Part shown: in pieces, positions 33,938-43,805 of the stretch
Numbering within the stretch: the stretch's first letter is position 1
Layout of the letters: each line of letters starts with the position of its first letter
Origin: Bauldia sp.
GTDB taxonomy: Bacteria; Pseudomonadota; Alphaproteobacteria; Rhizobiales; Kaistiaceae
Assembly (NCBI GenBank): GCA_026126065.1
Contig: JAHCJY010000003.1
Span: 372,001-436,000, forward strand
DNA: 64,000 nucleotides
Reading direction: 5' to 3'
The notes under the pieces: generated by a model
Told to the model about the DNA's origin: nothing
The model's input: the letters and a program-made list of their open reading frames with translations, nothing else
Database searches by the model: none
Program-made: the position numbers and the translations under genes

Positions 33938-35209
33938 TCAACGGGGGTAGAGACCGCGCGCGTCGCGCCAGTTCATCACGTCGGCCCACGCCGCCTCGTA
34001 GTCGGTGCCGGCGGGGAAGAAGAAGTAACTCTCTGCCTGCGGATCGGCCGGCAGGAAGAACGGCAGCATCGGCTCGATGCCGCGCGCTTCGTAGAAGCTC
34101 TCGGGGAACATCGTCATCCCGAGGTCACCAAAATCGAAGGGCTGTGCGGCCGGTGACCCTAGATCTGCTTCGACTCCGCCGAACCAGTAAGCCGGCGGAA
34201 GGGTCGCCGGGTCATGGATCGTCCCGCCGCCGTAAACGGTTTCGATCGCCCGGGCGAGCAACTGCATGTCGTTGGGGCCGACCCTCGGACGGTACGGATC
34301 CTGATCCCGCGTCACCACCGGGAGTGTAGCCGGATCGTAGCCCTCGACGATGTCGCGAGCATCGATCGCCTCGTTGGTGAGGTCGGCACCGGCGTCGAAC
34401 CAATCACGACCCGGACGGGATGGCATCAGCGGTTCGATTAGGTCCGCGGCAATCCCGTTTTGATCCATCAACAGCCGCGCAACGTCCGGCCGATCCCCGA
34501 CGATGGCGTCCGCAATCCAGCCGAGGGCGGTATGGACCCCCGCAACGAACGGTCCGCTCAGGTCGGCGACGAGGCCGCCGGCCCACTCGCCCGCATTTGC
34601 GAACCATGGCCGCGCCTCTTCAACAACCTCGTAGTCCCTCCTGAACCCCCGGGCGGCTTCCGGATCGAAGAGCCCCATGCCGACCTCGATCGCGTCGCCT
34701 GCAAGCCCCTGACCCAAGCCGGCGAAAAACGCGCCAACGGGATCAGGCTCATACCGACGCGGGTTGCTGGTCACGTACGATGTGTAGTCGGCGATCGCCT
34801 GTAACTGCTGAGCCGGCGGAAGCGACCAGTTGGGGAGAGGGGGCGCCGGACGAGCCGGGTCCCAAGCGGGCACGGGAATTCCAAGGTAGGCAAAGTAGGC
34901 TCTTCCCATCTGCAGCGCCGTCCTCTCCTGCTGAAGCGGCGTGGGCCATGCTGGGGCTTGCTTCCCGCCCTGGCTGTAGACGCCGGTGCCAGCATGGGTC
35001 TCGGCAAGCTGCCTCATCTTCATGGCGATCGTTGCCTGCGAGGTCCCGGCGGGAAATGCATAGAGCTTGCCGTCCGGGCCTGTGACGACGATGTCATCCG
35101 GATGGCCGAGACCGCCTGGTCCGGTCAGCACCTCTTCGTGGTTCCACTTCTCCACTTCCCAAGGGGCGCCGAAGACCTGCTTGAGGGCGCGTGGCGATCC
35201 GTTTCTCAT
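33938..35209 (-). CDS. Large virion-like protein of the phage region
   Basis: 423 residues of unknown function. An N-terminal segment (GPWEV-type, VTGPDGKLYAFPAGTSQATI) is followed by a central region with small-residue helices (AFFAGLGQGLAGDAIEVGMG, GLVADLSGPFVAGVHTALGW) and an acidic tail with PYRPRVGP. GAGGAAACA lies before the ATG at 35209. It is divergent from the exported protein at 35304. Resembles internal or minor virion proteins of prophages in composition; no specific family. Confidence 0.65.
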   Translation of the reverse strand: MRNGSPRALKQVFGAPWEVEKWNHEEVLTGPGGLGHPDDIVVTGPDGKLYAFPAGTSQATIAMKMRQLAETHAGTGVYSQGGKQAPAWPTPLQQERTALQMGRAYFAYLGIPVPAWDPARPAPPLPNWSLPPAQQLQAIADYTSYVTSNPRRYEPDPVGAFFAGLGQGLAGDAIEVGMGLFDPEAARGFRRDYEVVEEARPWFANAGEWAGGLVADLSGPFVAGVHTALGWIADAIVGDRPDVARLLMDQNGIAADLIEPLMPSRPGRDWFDAGADLTNEAIDARDIVEGYDPATLPVVTRDQDPYRPRVGPNDMQLLARAIETVYGGGTIHDPATLPPAYWFGGVEADLGSPAAQPFDFGDLGMTMFPESFYEARGIEPMLPFFLPADPQAESYFFFPAGTDYEAAWADVMNWRDARGLYPR

Positions 35210-35303
35210 GGTGTTTCCTCTGGACAAGGGTTTCCATCGTTCGCTATCTGTTCAGGTACGAACGACGGAGCGACGGGCCCGTCGTGGGCGGACCGGGGGC
35301 GGA

Positions 35304-36458
35304 ATGAGCCTGAAAGGGGCCTGGAGGGCGGCCATCCCGCTCGCAGCGGCGATAGTGGGATCGCCGCTCGCTCCCTCGGCTACGGCACAGGAACAGGCGG
35401 CCTCGCCTTTCGAACTCTCGATACTCGAGGACGTCGTTCCCGCAGCGAGGCTGTCCGGGCCGGTCGAGCCGGGTGCTGTCGAGGCCTGGCTACGCCTCAT
35501 CGGATCGCGGGATTTTCGGACTGCCCTGTATCTCGGCCACGGCTCCGGGGGCTCGCCGGTCGCGGCACTGCAACTCGGGGACATCCTTCGCGCTTGGGAC
35601 ACCGTGGTGGTGGTCGAAGACGGTGGGCTCTGCGACACCGCCTGCTCGCTCGTGTTCCTGCGGGTCAAGCGCGGCGTCGCCCTCGCACCGCTCGAGATCA
35701 CGGCGAGCGACGGGCCGGATTGGCTGCATGACGCCATCATCCAAGGGCTGGTCGATGCCGACGTGCCGGACGAGGTGATTGCGGCCTTCGTCGCCGCCGA
35801 CGGGACAGTCACACGCTTCGACCTCGCCGACCTCGAGCGGCTCGGCCTCCGCGACCGTCGCGGCATGCCCGACGCGGTCGGGTCGAACCGCTTCGACCTT
35901 GTGGACCTATCCGTCGTGCTTCCACCTGCCGGGCGCGGTTACTTCACGGCCTCCGCGCTGGATCGCTTCGGACGCACTATTCGCGACCGTGGCGAGGCGG
36001 AATGGTTCGTCGGCGACCATCACGGAGTTCGCATGCTGAATGTGAAGTTCGTCGCGCCCTCCCTCGGGCTCGACGTGGATCTCCTCATGTATGACACTGG
36101 TCTACCCGGCGTGGCTGATCGCGCGATGCTCCTGACCGTGCGCGGCGGCGGAACCGTGACCCCCACCTTCGTCGGAGTGCCGGTGCCGGCCAATGTTCCC
36201 CTTCTGGAGGCGATCGGGCCGAATCGGCCGGCCCCCCAGGCTTTCGTCACCGCGATAATGCCGTCGCCGTCGCCTTCAGACACGGCGTGGATCGCCCTCT
36301 CGCCGGCGTTCGCCGACCGCAACGCGGATCTTCTCGCCGCCGCGGAAGACCTTCACTTCGCACTCGATCTCGGCGATGGCCGAAGTCTTTGGCTGACCTT
36401 GAGGCTCGACGGCGTGGGCCGGCAGGTTCTCGACGACGCGCTCGCCGTCTGGCCATAG
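35304..36458 (+). CDS. Exported protein with a ClpP-like fold segment
   Basis: 384 residues. Signal peptide about 1-28 (ending ATAQEQ). Residues near 75-130 resemble the periplasmic ClpP/crotonase-like proteins of COG3904: GHGSGGSPVAALQLGDILRA, then CDTACSLVFLRVKRGVAL. The catalytic Ser and His of true proteases are not clearly kept. The C-terminal half (TLRLDGVGRQVLDDAL at the end) resembles the ends of the secreted proteins at 61434 and 62749 in style. GGGGGCGGA precedes the ATG. Function unknown. Confidence 0.7.
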   Translation: MSLKGAWRAAIPLAAAIVGSPLAPSATAQEQAASPFELSILEDVVPAARLSGPVEPGAVEAWLRLIGSRDFRTALYLGHGSGGSPVAALQLGDILRAWDTVVVVEDGGLCDTACSLVFLRVKRGVALAPLEITASDGPDWLHDAIIQGLVDADVPDEVIAAFVAADGTVTRFDLADLERLGLRDRRGMPDAVGSNRFDLVDLSVVLPPAGRGYFTASALDRFGRTIRDRGEAEWFVGDHHGVRMLNVKFVAPSLGLDVDLLMYDTGLPGVADRAMLLTVRGGGTVTPTFVGVPVPANVPLLEAIGPNRPAPQAFVTAIMPSPSPSDTAWIALSPAFADRNADLLAAAEDLHFALDLGDGRSLWLTLRLDGVGRQVLDDALAVWP

Positions 36459-36586
36459 CGAGCATAGCCCTGCCCGGCGGTCACATTCACTCGCTGGAGA
36501 CCACCTTGCCGTCGTCGCCCTCGGGTGAGACGTTGACCCCGCCGATGCTCGCGTGGGCGTTTCCGGCGATCGGCCTGGGGAAGCGC

Positions 36587-37048
36587 GTGAAGATCAGGGA
36601 TGCAAGGGCGGCCGACGAGGCGGGCTGGCGGGCGCTGTGGGACGGCTACACCACGTTCTACCGCGTGGACCTTCCCGAGGCGGTGACGGCCGAGACGTGG
36701 CGGCGGATCCTAGATCCTGCCTCGCCCCTGACGGCGCGGCTCGCGGAAGCCGCGGACGGCGACCTCGCGGGCTTCGCCATCAGCTTCCTCCACCCCGGAA
36801 CGTTCGTCACGGCGCCGGTCTGCTATCTCGAGGACCTGTTCGTCTCGCCGTCGCACCGGCGGCAGGGCGTCGGACGTCTGCTGGTGCAGGACCTCGTCGA
36901 TCGCGCGAAGGCCGAAGGCTGGGCGCGGCTTTACTGGCACACCGAGACCGACAACCCGGCGCGAAAACTCTACGACCAGTTCGTCGCCGTGGACGACTAT
37001 GTCCGCTACCGCATGGTGTTCGGCGACGGCGGTCCGGGGGCCGCCTGA
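36587..37048 (+). CDS. GNAT family N-acetyltransferase
   Basis: 153 residues with the acetyl-CoA binding core CYLEDLFVSPSHRRQGVGRL (motif A) and the closing GWARLYWHTETDNPARKLYD (motif B). Transfers an acetyl group to an unknown small amine or protein. Start is GTG at 36587 with GGGGAA ahead; the earlier open frame is the end of another reading frame. Confidence 0.92.
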   Translation: MKIRDARAADEAGWRALWDGYTTFYRVDLPEAVTAETWRRILDPASPLTARLAEAADGDLAGFAISFLHPGTFVTAPVCYLEDLFVSPSHRRQGVGRLLVQDLVDRAKAEGWARLYWHTETDNPARKLYDQFVAVDDYVRYRMVFGDGGPGAA

Positions 37049-37171
37049 TCGGCACAGGCCACGACACCCGAGGCCGTAGCTCCATGACCTGTCCCGCGAA
37101 GCGTGGCCGCCGACCGCCGTAGACGATCGCCGCCGCCCGCTCTAGCCTCCACGCCTCGCGAAAGGCCGTCC

Positions 37172-37429
37172 GTGGATCAGTTCACCTTCCATCTCACCAT
37201 CGGCGACGAGCCCGGCCCGGAAGAGCCGGCCCGCTTCTTCCCGTCCGCCGCCGAGGCGATCGCCGCCGCGCAGCAGCGCGTCGAGGCGCTGCTCCTGGAA
37301 CTCCGCGGCGAGGAGGACGACGCCCCGGTGCGGATCGCAGTGGCCAACGAGGAAGGCTTCGTCGTCGGCATCGTCGACAGCGAGTTTCTCACCGAGACGG
37401 CGAGCTATGCGCGGCGGTTCGCGCGGTAG
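37172..37429 (+). CDS. Small DUF6894-like protein
   Basis: About 85 residues from a GTG at 37172: FTFHLTIGDEPGPEEPARFF, then AAEAIAAAQQRVEALL and EEGFVVGIV. The layout (a beta strand with acid residues, one helix with a conserved AA, a closing strand) resembles the small DUF6894 proteins common in Rhizobiales. Function unknown. GAAAGG lies upstream. Confidence 0.65.
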   Translation: MDQFTFHLTIGDEPGPEEPARFFPSAAEAIAAAQQRVEALLLELRGEEDDAPVRIAVANEEGFVVGIVDSEFLTETASYARRFAR

Positions 37430-37618
37430 CGAGGGTGAGGGACAAGACCAACTCGACCCGCAGGTCAAAGCGGAGGCCGAGGCGAAGGCGTTGTTCCATC
37501 CATTCCTCCGGTCACTGTTGCCTTCGGCGTCGAGCGCATCGAGATCGCCGGGGTAGTACTTGCTGGCGTAGTCATAGGCCCGACCACCCAGGATGAAGGG
37601 AAAGGGGTTGAGCTCCAT
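37430..37618 (-). pseudogene. Fragment of a virion-like gene
   Basis: From an ATG at 37618, protein-like sequence (MELNPFPFILGGRAYDYASK and YPGDLDALDAEGNSDRRNGW) runs for about 45 residues before the sense is lost; the frame then runs over the plus-strand gene. It is divergent from the gene at 37667, the same arrangement as other virion-like genes in this window. Probably a truncated relative. Confidence 0.35.
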
Positions 37619-37666
37619 TGTTCCGTCGCTTTCTCGTGTTCGGGTTGCGGAGACTTGGGGTGTGAG

Positions 37667-38467
37667 ATGAACATCAGGCGCGCGCTTCGCGAGGGTGAAC
37701 TGTCGCTGCTGGCTTGCCTGATCGCTCTGGCGGTCGTTGTCGCGGTCATCGCCGTCCAGACCGTTGGCAACCGGTTGCCCGACGATGCTGCCGCCTATGC
37801 CGCATGGGTCGCCTTCCAGGACGATCCCCGAGCGCCGGAGATCGCGGCGTTCGTCGCGAGCGACAACCGGGCCGCTCTGTCGGTTCTGGCCGAGGCCGGA
37901 GATCCCGAGGCGCAGGCCGCGCTCGGCGAGCTTCTGTGCGGTGTCGGGCGCATCGACGAAGCCAGGCACTGGTACGTCACGGCCGCGGCTCAGGGCCATC
38001 CGCCTTCGCTGGCGGTCGCGGTCGTGATGTCGGCCCCCGGCGCGAACCGCCTGGCTGATCCCTCGCTCGCGGCAGCGTCCTTTCGTCGATTGAACCGGCT
38101 CCAGGGCTACGCTTCCAGCCAGGGACTTTCGCCTCCGCCAGCAGTGGAGGCGTTGCTGGAATCCCTTTGCGTCGCACCGGCCGAGCGTGAACTCGCAAAG
38201 GCGTTCGTTGCTCTGGTTACCGAAGGGCGACTCGTCGGGTCGGGAGCACTCGAGCAACGCTACGTTACGGGAGATGGAGTCTCGCGAAATCTGGTCGAGG
38301 CCTACGCGATCGCCGTCGCATATGAGCGGTACGTCAATCGCGACTCGGGCCCCCGTTATGTCGATGAACGGCTGGCCAGCCTGGGGGCGGAACTCGGACC
38401 CGACGAGATCGCCGCCGGCCGTCGCCGGGCCGACGCCTGGTATGAGATCACGCGAGGGCGCGGCTAG
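37667..38467 (+). CDS. Sel1-like repeat membrane-anchored protein
   Basis: 266 residues with one N-terminal membrane helix (LLACLIALAVVVAVIAVQTV) and a helical body with Sel1/TPR-like units (AGDPEAQAALGELLCGVGRI, DEARHWYVTAAAQGHPPS, EQRYVTGDGVSRNLVEAYAI). Such repeats mediate protein contacts. Probably exposed in the periplasm. No neighbour reveals its partner. Confidence 0.72.
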   Translation: MNIRRALREGELSLLACLIALAVVVAVIAVQTVGNRLPDDAAAYAAWVAFQDDPRAPEIAAFVASDNRAALSVLAEAGDPEAQAALGELLCGVGRIDEARHWYVTAAAQGHPPSLAVAVVMSAPGANRLADPSLAAASFRRLNRLQGYASSQGLSPPPAVEALLESLCVAPAERELAKAFVALVTEGRLVGSGALEQRYVTGDGVSRNLVEAYAIAVAYERYVNRDSGPRYVDERLASLGAELGPDEIAAGRRRADAWYEITRGRG

Positions 38468-38803
38468 CACGGGAGGCGGTGCGCCATCGACGCCCGCCAC
38501 GCACCTCGCGCGGACATCCGAGGGCTGCGCAGTTCCGTATGGCACCAGACCAGTGGCAAAGGTTCAGGCCGTTCAGGCCGGCCCGGCGGGGCTTGGACCC
38601 GGGGGGTAGGATGACGGAGGAAGGCACAGACGGACATCGGCGCGGCTACCGCGCGGCGACCGCGGAACTGGCGCGTCGGTCGAACCGATGGCCGGTTGCA
38701 ATGCTGCCTGTCGGCCCGGCCGCGGTCGTGGTCGTCGCCGCCCGACTGTTGCGTCTGATCACGCCGCCTTCTCGCGGGGGATGGCGGCGAACAGGACGCT
38801 TGC
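38468..38803. other. Intergenic stretch with one possible small open frame
   Basis: 336 bases between convergent genes. A frame from an ATG at 38611 after GGGGGGTAGG reads MTEEGTDGHRRGYRAATAEL and a hydrophobic stretch (VAMLPVGPAAVVVVAARLL), but then becomes proline- and arginine-rich and overlaps the next gene. I cannot decide whether it is real. Confidence 0.3.
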
Positions 38804-39175
38804 CTACCCGAACCCGCCCGCCCGCACCGGCAGCCGCGCCAGCAGCACCTGCCGCGTCTCGGTGCCGTCCGTGAGCCGGGCGGCGATCGTGTAGCTGCCG
38901 GGCGGAAGCGTCGCCATCGTTGCGGCGCGGGCGGTGAAGGTAACCACCGAGGTGACGCCGTCATCGTCGTCGGACAGCACCCCAGCGAGCGCGAACGCCT
39001 CCATGCCGCCGGCATGGCTAACTGATATAGCCAAACCCTTGCCGTCGAGATCGGCCGGCACGCCGCCTTGGAACAGGTTGAGCGTGACGGAGAAGTCCTC
39101 GCCGTTCGTAACGGGCTGGAGCGCCTGCAGGACGCGGGCGGTCGAGAAATCGAGGTTGATGGTTTCGTTGGCCAT
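38804..39175 (-). CDS. Small phage tail/baseplate-like protein
   Basis: 123 residues, all beta in appearance: INLDFSTARVLQALQPVTNG, FSVTLNLFQGGVPADLDG, and SYTIAARLTDGTETRQVLLA. The pattern (an Ig-like fold with ADLDGK and a closing LTDG-TETR strand) resembles baseplate or fibre-base domains of phages. Three bases separate it from the glycine-rich fibre gene, so they are co-translated. Confidence 0.6.
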   Translation of the reverse strand: MANETINLDFSTARVLQALQPVTNGEDFSVTLNLFQGGVPADLDGKGLAISVSHAGGMEAFALAGVLSDDDDGVTSVVTFTARAATMATLPPGSYTIAARLTDGTETRQVLLARLPVRAGGFG

Positions 39176-39178
39176 TGA

Positions 39179-39874
39179 TCAGCTCCAGGAGATGGAAACT
39201 TCGCCGCGCGCGCCAAGACCGCCATCGCGCCAGCCAGTCGAGCGCGCGCCGCCCGTGCCGACGGTGACCTTCACCACCGCCCCGGGCGTGAGTTCGCCGA
39301 AGGCGAAGGTGCGCGCCGCAGCGCCACCGCCGCCGCCACCGCCACCGCCGCCGGGACCGGTGGCAAGGCCGCCGCCGCCGCCGCCACCGGCCGCCGTGCC
39401 GGAATTGCCGGTGAAGGCGCTCGACGCCGGGCCGACCTGTGCGCCGCCCGCGCCGCCGGAGGCTGCCCCCGCGCCGCCTGCGCCACCGATGGCAAGGCCC
39501 GTGCCGGGATCGCCGGTGTCAGTGCCGGCGGAACCGGCGGCGCCCGTGGCGTTGCTGCTACCGCCGGACGCCGTGCCGCCCGTGCCGCCCGCCCCGCCGG
39601 CCTGGTTGCCCGCGCCCCCGGCGCCGCCATTGGCCACGAGATCCGAACCGTAGCCGGCGAGCGTGGCCCTGAACCGCGACAGGCCGCCGGTGCCGCCGAT
39701 GTTGTTCGAGCTGATGCCGCTGCCGCCCCCGCCGCCGCCCGCCCCGCGTACGGTGACAACGACCGCAACGGCGTAGTTGGGCACGACGAAGTCATGCGTG
39801 CCCGGCGACGTGAACGCGATGGCGCCGGCGGCGTCGTAGCTGACGGCCCGGGTGAAGCCGAACTGGTCGTTCAT
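39179..39874 (-). CDS. Glycine-rich phage fibre protein
   Basis: 231 residues. A short N-terminal domain (FTSPGTHDFVVPNYAVAVVV) is followed by about 130 residues of Gly/Ala/Ser-rich repeats and a closing strand pair (TPGAVVKVTVGTGGARSTGW, EVSISWS). The same pattern, a beta cap with poly-glycine helices, is known from phage adhesins and glycine-rich tail fibres. Likely a host-binding fibre. The start at 39874 is the first in-frame ATG with sensible sequence. Confidence 0.75.
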   Translation of the reverse strand: MNDQFGFTRAVSYDAAGAIAFTSPGTHDFVVPNYAVAVVVTVRGAGGGGGGSGISSNNIGGTGGLSRFRATLAGYGSDLVANGGAGGAGNQAGGAGGTGGTASGGSSNATGAAGSAGTDTGDPGTGLAIGGAGGAGAASGGAGGAQVGPASSAFTGNSGTAAGGGGGGGLATGPGGGGGGGGGGAAARTFAFGELTPGAVVKVTVGTGGARSTGWRDGGLGARGEVSISWS

Positions 39875-40104
39875 ACCGACACCGCGGCCTGCGCACGGGC
39901 GGTATGCGGGTCGTTCCAGACGGTGCGGCCGGCGGAGGCGACAAGCCCGAGGCAAGGGTGATCGAGCCGGCGCCCGCCGGGGCGGGGCCAGGGATGCGTG
40001 GCCATGGTCAGACTCCCGATGACGAGGGGTGGTGATTGCGATGATACGGACGGAACGGGCGACCCGGAGAGTCGCCCCGTTGACCTCGCTGCCGGCGGCG
40101 GCAG

Positions 40105-41648
40105 CTAGGCCGCTCGCCCTTCGGCGTAGGCCTGCTCCCACCACCGCCGCTCGGCCTCGATCCGCTCGGCCTCGATCCGCTCCGCGTGTTGTTGCGCCTC
40201 GCGTGCCACGCGAGCGGCAAATTCCGGGCTGTTCGGGTCTTGGTAGATGGCGTGGTATTCCTCGGCCCACGCGGGGCCGAGCGGCGGGCGAGGTGCCGGC
40301 GGAGGCGCGTTCAGCATCGCCTGGCTCAGGAGGTCCAGCAACGGTGCGACTGATGAGCCGCCGGGGAGCCTGACCTGTTGCAGCGTGTCGGGTAGGGGTG
40401 CACCAACGGGCAGCGGCAGTCCGCCAGCGTTGAAGTGGATGATCTTCGAGAGGAACGGGTTGGTGTTGACGTGGTCGCGGATCGCTCGCGCGACATTCGG
40501 AGCAACCCGGTTGATGTAGTCGGGATTGGCCTTGTAGGCGCGGATCGCCTCGGTCCAGAGTTCGGCTGGCCAATCAGCTCGCGGATAGTTCAGATCGGCT
40601 GGCCCCCAGATCGTCGTGGAGGCACCCGGAGCGTTGTTCAGGTCACGGTAGATTGTGTAAAGTTCGGCCTCGATATCCATATCGGGGTCGGGCGGTCGGA
40701 TGCCGAATTGACGACTTTGGAACGCTTGTCCGTTGACGGGGGGCACCGCATTTAGGTCGATGGCGTGCGCGACTTCGTGGGCGGTGTGCCGAAACAACTG
40801 ACTTGCGTCGAGATCGTCGGCCACGCCGACGATACTCTGGCCTAGGTACTCTCCGTTCGGCCCGAAGAACGGAGCCAGTCGGCCGGAGTCCCCGTCAATC
40901 TCAATTCGCGGAAGAAGGATAGGCCCTCTTCCCGTGATGCGCGTTCCGAGGGCGTCATATTCTCCGGGCGGGAACGCCTCCGAACCTCCTCCACCAACTC
41001 TTCGACCGACAACGATCGCGTCGGGGTGGATTGGCCTTCCGTCTCGATCGAAGATGAGTCTGCCGGCTTCATCCGTCACCGCTCCGTTGGGATAGATCTC
41101 CGCGAAGGGAGTGGCCTGCCCCGTTGGAGGATCATACAGGGCATGCGACCTGCTGGGTACAGCAACCTCTGGCGATCCGAGGGGCCTGGTCGCCACTCTT
41201 GTGGCAATCGGTCCCAAGGACAGCATTCCGGCAAAATTCAACGCTTCCGCCACCATCCTCGGATCACGGGTGGCTGCGTACCAGTCGCCACCGTACTGCT
41301 GCTGGATTTCGGCCATCCGCTGCGGCGCGGTAACGCCCTGTGCAGACCCCTCCGCCAGTCGATACCCGAGGAGTGATGCGGCCTGAATCGGCGAGGTCGC
41401 CCAGCGAGCGACGAAGTTGCCGGCCTCATGGGCGTTCTGCCAGAACTGGTCGAAGGCCGCGTCCTGCTGCTGGCGGGCCGCCGCCCCAACGTCCGGTGCG
41501 ATCTGGAAGCCCTGCACCTCTGTCCAGGTCAGCGGCGCATCATCGGTGTCCGGCGGCTCGGGGTCTTCCGATACCAGCCCGCCGAGATACGGCCACAGTC
41601 CGCGTCGATGATCGGCAGAAGGTCGCCAAGCGCGGCATATCCCTCCAT
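40105..41648 (-). pseudogene. Large virion-like protein with an HExxH motif, 5' frame broken
   Basis: The main frame (40105-41517, 470 codons from a GTG) has no good start. An ATG at 41648, with GGGAG ahead, begins MEGYAALGDLLPIIDAD, which joins the main frame sensibly (WPYLGGLVSEDPEPPD) if one C is restored near 41600. The middle has RHTAHEVAHAIDLNA, a zinc-protease HExxH motif, followed by acidic residues that might give a third ligand. The C-terminus is rich in Glu-Arg repeats (ERIEAERIEAERRW). Candidate internal virion protein with a peptidase-like domain; activity unproved. Confidence 0.62.
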
Positions 41649-41719
41649 GGCTCAGGCTCCCGGATTGGCAAAGGGAAGCGCCGCGGCGGCATGGCGGCCG
41701 GTGGAGGCGAACTGCGCGC

Positions 41720-42499
41720 TCATGCCGTCACCGTGGAATGCGCACCGACGATGCCCCAGTCGTTCTCGGTCCGCCGCCGCAGCGTCGCGCCCTTGTACTG
41801 GCCGTCGATGGCGCAGGTGCCCGCCGAGACACCGTTGAGCGTGACGCCGGTCGCCGCGGTGATGGTCAGCGAGCCGGTGCCCATGCGGACGACGTTGAGC
41901 CAGGTGTCGTCGAGCCAGGCCACCGACGCCTGCGCCGGGATGGTGTAGACGCGGGCCGAGCCGCTCGACATCTCGAGGGTCTTGCCCCGGTCCGTCAGCG
42001 CAAGGTCGCGGGACGAGGAGTCCGCCACGATCGGCGTCACGCCGAGTTGCGGCGCATCGAGCGTTCCCCGCGCGGTGGCGGCGTCCGCGTCGTTGAGGAT
42101 CGTCTGGACGAAGGCCGACATGCCGAGCGTCGTGAGGAACGCGCCGGAATCCGGGTCGTCGAGGAGCGTCTGGACGAACGCCGAAGCGGTGAGCGGATCG
42201 CCGCTCTCCGCCATCGGTTCGCCCACGGCAACGATGCCGTCGAAGTCGTCGATCGCGGAACCTTCCTCATCGACGATCCGGTAGCGGTACGCGCCGGCGG
42301 CGAGGTAGACCGCCGGCCATTTCCCGAACCCGTCCGCCTCGATCGGATGCGGATGCGCCGACGTGCGCGAGGCATCCGCGAAGGTCGTCTGCGGTGTCGT
42401 CGTGCCGGCGTCGAAGAAGTAGAGCCGCGCGCCGGGCATCACCCGCCCGGAATTGGAGAGCTGCCGGTCGCCCGACCGGGGCCAGAGTGCTGATGCCAT
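41720..42499 (-). CDS. Phage tail fibre/tailspike-like protein
   Basis: 259 residues. The N-terminal part (NSGRVMPGARLYFFDAGTTT, then PIEADGFGKWPAVYLAAGAY) matches the head-binding region found in many phage tailspikes and fibres. The C-terminal part is beta-rich (ARVYTIPAQASVAWLDDTW, TLRRRTENDWGIVGAHS). Adsorption to host is its likely role. It follows two ejection-type genes on the same strand. Confidence 0.75.
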   Translation of the reverse strand: MASALWPRSGDRQLSNSGRVMPGARLYFFDAGTTTPQTTFADASRTSAHPHPIEADGFGKWPAVYLAAGAYRYRIVDEEGSAIDDFDGIVAVGEPMAESGDPLTASAFVQTLLDDPDSGAFLTTLGMSAFVQTILNDADAATARGTLDAPQLGVTPIVADSSSRDLALTDRGKTLEMSSGSARVYTIPAQASVAWLDDTWLNVVRMGTGSLTITAATGVTLNGVSAGTCAIDGQYKGATLRRRTENDWGIVGAHSTVTA

Positions 42500-42670
42500 G
42501 ACGTGTTCCGTGGTTGCGCCGGGAGGCGTGAAAGGGGGGATGCTGCGGGGATCATTCGAGATCGGGTGGCGCTGCCTTGCGCCCGGCGAGGGCATCGATG
42601 ACCGGCACCGAAGCTGCGGCAGTTGGCTGAGCCTCTCCGGACCGGGACGGCCCGCTGCAGGAAAGAGCGG

Positions 42671-43024
42671 TCAAAAAGACTGGTCGATCGCCGTGCCGGA
42701 TCGCGGCCCGACAGCGAGAATCTGCTGCGCCCACTCCCGGGTTCCTGGATTACGCAGCATCCGCTCGAGCAATGCCCTTTCGTCGGGCGTCCACGACCGG
42801 TGCGACCCGGACGGGTCGGGCGGCTCCATGAGGCTGCCGAGCGCGGCCGAACCGAACACCTCGGATGCCTCCATAGTCAGCGCGGGAAGTTCATCCTCCC
42901 GGGCGCGCGCCTGGCCTGCGCCGAAGCCGCTGTAGAGGCCCTGCGCGAACTGGCCGAACGCATTCCCCGTTGCGGGCAGAACGCGCGGGCGGGCGGCGAC
43001 GAGCGGGCGGAACGGAATGGCCAT
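42671..43024 (-). CDS. Small phage protein next to the ejection-type gene
   Basis: 117 residues, unrecognised. Starts MAIPFRPLVAARPRVLPATG, then FGQFAQGLYSGFGAGQAR, a pattern seen in minor virion proteins of podovirus-like prophages, and ends with the acidic-to-charged TPDERALLERMLRNPGTREW. Five bases after the preceding gene. Confidence 0.6.
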   Translation of the reverse strand: MAIPFRPLVAARPRVLPATGNAFGQFAQGLYSGFGAGQARAREDELPALTMEASEVFGSAALGSLMEPPDPSGSHRSWTPDERALLERMLRNPGTREWAQQILAVGPRSGTAIDQSF

Positions 43025-43028
43025 CGAA

Positions 43029-43667
43029 CTATCCTCCGTAGCTGCCGTAGCCGGCCATGTTGCCGAAGATCGTCCCGGCGCCGCCGAGGAGCGAGCCCAT
43101 CACGCCGCGGCGGTTGTTGATCGCGGCCTGACGCCAGTCGATGCCGGCATTGTTGTTCTCGAGCCGGCCCTCGGTGATCAGCGAGCCGAGCGCGGCCTGG
43201 CTCTCGAGCCCGGACTGTTCCAGCTGGAGGTACGGCGACAGCGCCCCGCGCCAGGCGCCAAAGTCCTGGTTGGCGAGGTTGTGGCCGAGTTCGGTGGCGG
43301 CCGTGAGCGTATTGCCGGAGGCGAGCATCCCGCCGGCGGAAGCGCCCCGCAGCATCGCCTGCAACGCCTGCTCGACGCTCCACTGATAGCCCGGTGAGGC
43401 CTGGTAGGCGGCGGCCGCGGCGGCGTTCCCTGCCGCCCCGTTGAGGCCCAGTGCGTTGGCGTACATGTCTGCGCCCACGCCGGCCTCGGCGGTCGAGGCA
43501 TCGAAGAGCGTGCCGTACCGGTCCTCATAGCCGTCGAGGAGGGCGACGTTCTGCTGCTGCAGGTCTTCGATCGCCGCGCCGTCGCGCATGTTGCGCCGTC
43601 CGGCGACGGCCGCGCCAAGAAGCTGCGCTCCGCCGAGGAGCGCGCCGAGAAGCGGGAAGGGTGCCAT
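43029..43667 (-). CDS. Phage DNA ejection/internal virion-like protein
   Basis: 212 residues, mostly alanine- and glycine-rich helix with a hydrophobic N-terminus (LLGALLGGAQLLGAAVAGRR). Central pattern SPGYQWSVEQALQAMLRGAS and SGNTLTAATELGHNLANQDF is typical of small internal virion proteins thought to be ejected with the genome by podoviruses. Ends in glycine. The assignment is by pattern and context. Confidence 0.65.
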   Translation of the reverse strand: MAPFPLLGALLGGAQLLGAAVAGRRNMRDGAAIEDLQQQNVALLDGYEDRYGTLFDASTAEAGVGADMYANALGLNGAAGNAAAAAAYQASPGYQWSVEQALQAMLRGASAGGMLASGNTLTAATELGHNLANQDFGAWRGALSPYLQLEQSGLESQAALGSLITEGRLENNNAGIDWRQAAINNRRGVMGSLLGGAGTIFGNMAGYGSYGG

Positions 43668-43805
43668 TGGGTTTGCCTTTCACTGGGGTCTGATGGGGTG
43701 GTTGGCGGGGGTGAGCGGACGCGGGCGTGACGCCGGCGGCACATCGCATGCGCGGCCTGTCCACGGCACGGAGCCGTGCCGTTTTCTCCCGGCCTTCCGG
43801 ATTGC

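Noticed and set aside
39179..40573. The 464-codon reading of the glycine-rich fibre frame
   Set aside because: The upstream 230 codons lie antisense-like over the virion gene and are Arg/Pro-rich; the fibre itself starts at 39874.
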